Assembly: GCA_966112795.1 (NCBI GenBank)
Contig: CBHWED010000138.1
Location: 1-8,965 of the forward strand
From: Croceibacterium_A sp966112795
GTDB lineage: Bacteria > Pseudomonadota > Alphaproteobacteria > Sphingomonadales > Sphingomonadaceae
Direction of reading: 5' to 3'
DNA length: 8,965 nucleotides
Under the pieces are notes generated by a model. The model was not told where the DNA came from, made no database searches, and saw nothing but the letters and a program-made list of their open reading frames with translations. Of the stretch, positions 6,948-8,965 are shown piece by piece. Within the stretch, counting starts at the first letter, position 1. Every line of letters begins with the position of its first letter. The position numbers were made by a program, and so were the translations under genes.

Positions 6948-7026
6948 TTTGCTCTCCCTCAATGCGCTCTCTTGCCAAACTCCGGCAGGCGCGGTTCAAC
7001 TCGCTGAATAACAAAGGACGAGAGCG
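6948..7026. promoter_or_regulatory. Divergent promoter region with a short inverted repeat
   Basis: These 79 bases must hold promoters for both the SnoaL-like gene (minus) and the dioxygenase (plus). Near the middle is TTGCC-N7-GGCAG (6973-6988), with TGCC/GGCA as exact arms, a possible binding site for a regulator acting on both genes. The plus-strand gene has AGGA at 7015-7018, 8 bases before its ATG. I cannot identify convincing -35/-10 pairs; TTGCCA (6973-6978) followed after 17 bases by TTCAAC is a poor candidate. Confidence 0.4.
6952..6960 (-). promoter_or_regulatory. Shine-Dalgarno of the SnoaL-like gene
   Basis: Read on the minus strand, GAGGGAGAG precedes CAAA and then ATG at 6947. 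This strong site fixes the start there; the in-frame TTG at 6962, five codons upstream, lies before this site and is rejected. Confidence 0.75.
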
Positions 7027-8430
7027 ATGCCCGAGATTTTTCATCCTTACGCGAGCTTCGGCCACCAATCGCGCATGCCGATGCGCTTCGAAGCCGACGT
7101 GTTCGAATGCCACGTCGAGGGCGAGATCCCGAAGGAGCTCGAAGGCGCCTACTACCGCACCGGCGCCGACCGGCAGTTCCCGAGCCTCGAGGACGACATC
7201 ATCCTCAACGGCGACGGCATGGCCTCGATGTTCCGCTTCGAGAACGGCCATGTCTCGTTCCGCAGCCGCTACGTCCAGACCGAGCGGCTGACCCGCGAGC
7301 GCGAGGCGCGGCGGCGGCTCTACGGCCACTACCGCAACAAGTTCACCGACGACGAGAGCGTCTCCAACCTCCCGCAGCGCGACAACACCGGCAACACCAA
7401 CGCCTTCAACCACAACGGGCAGCTGTTCATGCTGCGCGAGGATTCGCACCCCTACCGGATGGATCCCGAGACGCTAGACACGGTCGAGGTCGGCCAGTTC
7501 GGCGCGCTCGGCAGCACCGCGCTGACCGCGCACCCGAAGATCGACCCGCGGACCGGCGAGTGGTGGAGCTACGGCGTGTTCGCGCGCGGCGAACCGACCA
7601 CCGATGCCAACCTGCACGTGTTCGACCGCGAGGGCCGGCTGATCCGCGAGGAGTGGTTCCACACCCCCTACCCCGGCCTCAGCCACGACTGGGGCGTGAC
7701 CCGCGAGCACCTGGTGTTCCCGATCATGCCGCTCGTCGCCGACGACAAGCGGCTGCGCTCGGGCGACCAGTACTACCAGTACGACCCCGACCTCCCGAGC
7801 ATGTGGGGCGTGATGCCGCGCAACGGCTCGCCGAGCGAGATGCGCTGGTTCAAGATTCCGGGCATCGTCATGGGACACGTGATGAACGCCTACACCGAGG
7901 GCGACCTCGTGCACGTCGACACGCCGGTGAGCCCCGGCAACTGCTTCTGCTTCTTCAAGGACAAGCACGGCAACCTGCCGACGATGCCCGAGACGATCAC
8001 CCAGATCACCCGGGTGACTTTCGACCTGTCGAAGCCCGACGACCAGGCGGTCACGCTGCACCCGGTCCAGGGCGCCTACGGCGACATGCCCAAGATCGAC
8101 GACCGCTTCGCGATGGAGAAGTACCGCCACGGCTACTTCTCGTTCCGCGACTTCCCGCGGATGGGCGTGGCGCAGATCGACTGGGACACCGGCGAGCTCA
8201 AATACCACGACCTCGAAAACGCCGCCGCGCAGGAGCCGCTGTTCGTCCCCCGCAGCCCGGATGCGCCCGAGGGCGACGGTTTCATCCTCACCGCGGTCGA
8301 CCGCTTCGTCGACAAGCGCACCGACCTGTTGATCCTCGACGGCCGCGACGTCAGCCGCCCGCCGATCGCCACCGTGAAGCTGCCGTTCGCGCTGCCGATG
8401 GCGTTCCACGGAAGCTGGATGGCAGCCTAG
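7027..8430 (+). CDS. Carotenoid-cleavage/lignostilbene dioxygenase family protein
   Basis: Members of this RPE65/carotenoid oxygenase family use a non-haem Fe(II) held by four histidines in a seven-bladed beta-propeller to split a conjugated C=C bond with O2, giving two carbonyl products. The 467 residues are about the size of bacterial lignostilbene dioxygenases. All four ligand positions are visible: His169 (TAHPK), His220 (LSHDWGVT), His284 (GHVMNAY) and His461 (FHGSWM). Other family blocks are EGEIPKELEGAYYRTG (31-46), LNGDGMASMFRF (60-71), GVMPRNG and the near-terminal APEGDGF. There is no signal peptide. ATG at 7027 follows an AAAGGA site. By eye, Tyr102 may match the phenol-binding Tyr101 of lignostilbene dioxygenases, but their Lys134 appears as Arg137 and their Phe59 as Leu60 or Ile59, so the substrate may differ. 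The divergent SnoaL-like neighbour suggests aromatic-dimer catabolism rather than carotenoids. The family is certain; the substrate is not. Confidence 0.93.
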   Translation: MPEIFHPYASFGHQSRMPMRFEADVFECHVEGEIPKELEGAYYRTGADRQFPSLEDDIILNGDGMASMFRFENGHVSFRSRYVQTERLTREREARRRLYGHYRNKFTDDESVSNLPQRDNTGNTNAFNHNGQLFMLREDSHPYRMDPETLDTVEVGQFGALGSTALTAHPKIDPRTGEWWSYGVFARGEPTTDANLHVFDREGRLIREEWFHTPYPGLSHDWGVTREHLVFPIMPLVADDKRLRSGDQYYQYDPDLPSMWGVMPRNGSPSEMRWFKIPGIVMGHVMNAYTEGDLVHVDTPVSPGNCFCFFKDKHGNLPTMPETITQITRVTFDLSKPDDQAVTLHPVQGAYGDMPKIDDRFAMEKYRHGYFSFRDFPRMGVAQIDWDTGELKYHDLENAAAQEPLFVPRSPDAPEGDGFILTAVDRFVDKRTDLLILDGRDVSRPPIATVKLPFALPMAFHGSWMAA

Positions 8431-8436
8431 GTATCG

Positions 8437-8965
8437 ATGCAAGGAAGGCCGCTCGGTCACTGGCGGGCGAATTACGCTCGGCTCCTTGTCGCCGCGCTCA
8501 CGCTCGGCGGCGTCGCGGCGTCCCCGCCGCCGCGATCGGGCAGCGCGACCGATAGCTTCGCGCGCGGCTTGGTGGAGCTGGCGCGGCGAGAGCAGGATCG
8601 GGACGCGGCGGCGTTCGCGCGGCTGACCGGTGTCGCTCTGCGCAATCCGAACAAGTGGAACGATCAGTCGGAGGAAGGGCGCATGGCCGTCTGGCGCGCA
8701 CCCGCCAATCGCGTCGGCGTCACCAAGGTCGAGTTCAGCGAGTTTGCGGGGCGGCTCAGCGCCGATCTCGAGCTGAGCGGAACCCCCTGCGTGCACATTG
8801 CCCAGATCGAACGCGCCGCGGGCGAAACGGCATCGCGCGGCGGCGTGGGCTTCACCTTCGTTTTCGACGCGCCATCACCCCCGCCGGTCGAGCTCGGCGA
8901 CGAGCACGCCTCGCTGGCCGTCGCCGGCCGCGGCGAACGGGTGACCGCGATAGTCATGCTCGCCA
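8437..8965 (+). CDS. Exported protein of unknown function, 3' end beyond the window
   Basis: An open frame runs from ATG at 8437 to the right edge without a stop, giving 176 complete codons and one extra base. I do not recognise a family. The N-terminus looks like a signal peptide: basic residues (Arg4, Arg10, Arg15), a hydrophobic core LLVAALTLGGVAA (16-28), and a possible cleavage near VAA-S (26-29). A Pro/Ser-rich linker (about 29-36) leads into a helix-like stretch rich in Ala, Arg, Asp and Glu (about 41-65), then mixed strand-like sequence with one cysteine (GTPCVHIAQIE). It begins only 6 bases after the dioxygenase stop, with no clear Shine-Dalgarno, so translation may be coupled to the upstream gene; the relation in function is unknown. 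Third codon positions are GC-rich as in the neighbours, apart from a slightly looser start. The gene call is likely; the exact start is less certain. Confidence 0.65.
   Translation, partial: MQGRPLGHWRANYARLLVAALTLGGVAASPPPRSGSATDSFARGLVELARREQDRDAAAFARLTGVALRNPNKWNDQSEEGRMAVWRAPANRVGVTKVEFSEFAGRLSADLELSGTPCVHIAQIERAAGETASRGGVGFTFVFDAPSPPPVELGDEHASLAVAGRGERVTAIVMLA

Noticed and set aside
6328..7449. A 373-codon minus-strand frame spanning the SnoaL-like gene and the start of the oxygenase gene
   Set aside because: It crosses the divergent promoter and overlaps both well-supported genes in wrong frames; no plausible ribosome-binding site or domain.
7474..8796. A 440-codon minus-strand frame over the oxygenase gene
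   Set aside because: The opposite strand encodes an oxygenase with all four iron-binding histidines; the antisense product is repetitive and matches nothing known.
1..8965. CRISPR array, insertion sequence, tRNA, phage or toxin-antitoxin module
   Set aside because: I saw no regular repeat-spacer pattern, transposase-like frame, terminal inverted repeats or tRNA-like fold; every intergenic gap is about 100 bases or shorter.

Overview
The window is about 9 kb of GC-rich bacterial DNA with dense, mostly forward-strand coding and very short gaps. Gene content and sequence style (GC-ending codons, a TrbI/VirB10 protein, a PPK1-PPX operon, a lignostilbene-dioxygenase-like carotenoid oxygenase beside a SnoaL-like protein) suggest an alphaproteobacterium, most likely a sphingomonad such as Novosphingobium, Sphingobium or a relative. 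That placement is inference; no rRNA or other marker gene is present.

Layout. (1) 1-2170: the tail of a type IV secretion operon, virB10 (channel scaffold) then virB11 (hexameric ATPase), 7 bases apart. (2) 2171-2251: an 81-base gap holding an 18-base direct-repeat element with PHO-box geometry, overlapped by a 22-base palindrome. (3) 2252-5916: ppk1 and ppx, overlapping by one base (TGATG), for making and degrading polyphosphate. (4) 5917-6019: a gap with a second 11-base-period TGAC repeat and a small hairpin, then a 91-residue protein with a lysine-packed tail (6020-6295). (5) 6296-6392: a convergent gap with two strong hairpins, likely terminators. (6) 6393-8430: a divergent pair, a SnoaL/NTF2-fold protein on the minus strand and a carotenoid-cleavage-dioxygenase family protein on the plus strand, sharing a 79-base promoter region. 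(7) 8437 to the right edge: the 5' part of an unrecognised exported protein, open at the edge.

How the parts may work together. PPK1 and PPX form a standard polyphosphate cycle, and the repeat upstream of ppk1 would fit control by PhoB under phosphate starvation. The lysine-rich small protein directly after ppx is a candidate polyphosphate- or nucleic-acid-binding partner. The divergent SnoaL-like/dioxygenase pair recalls the sphingomonad route for lignin-derived dimers, in which a cofactor-free NTF2-fold lyase removes formaldehyde to make a stilbene and a lignostilbene dioxygenase splits it into two aldehydes; here the substrate is unknown. The secretion genes look functionally unrelated to their ppk1 neighbour. 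I see no IS element, tRNA, CRISPR array or attachment site. The observations I find most worth testing are the lysine-rich protein and the divergent lyase/dioxygenase pair.
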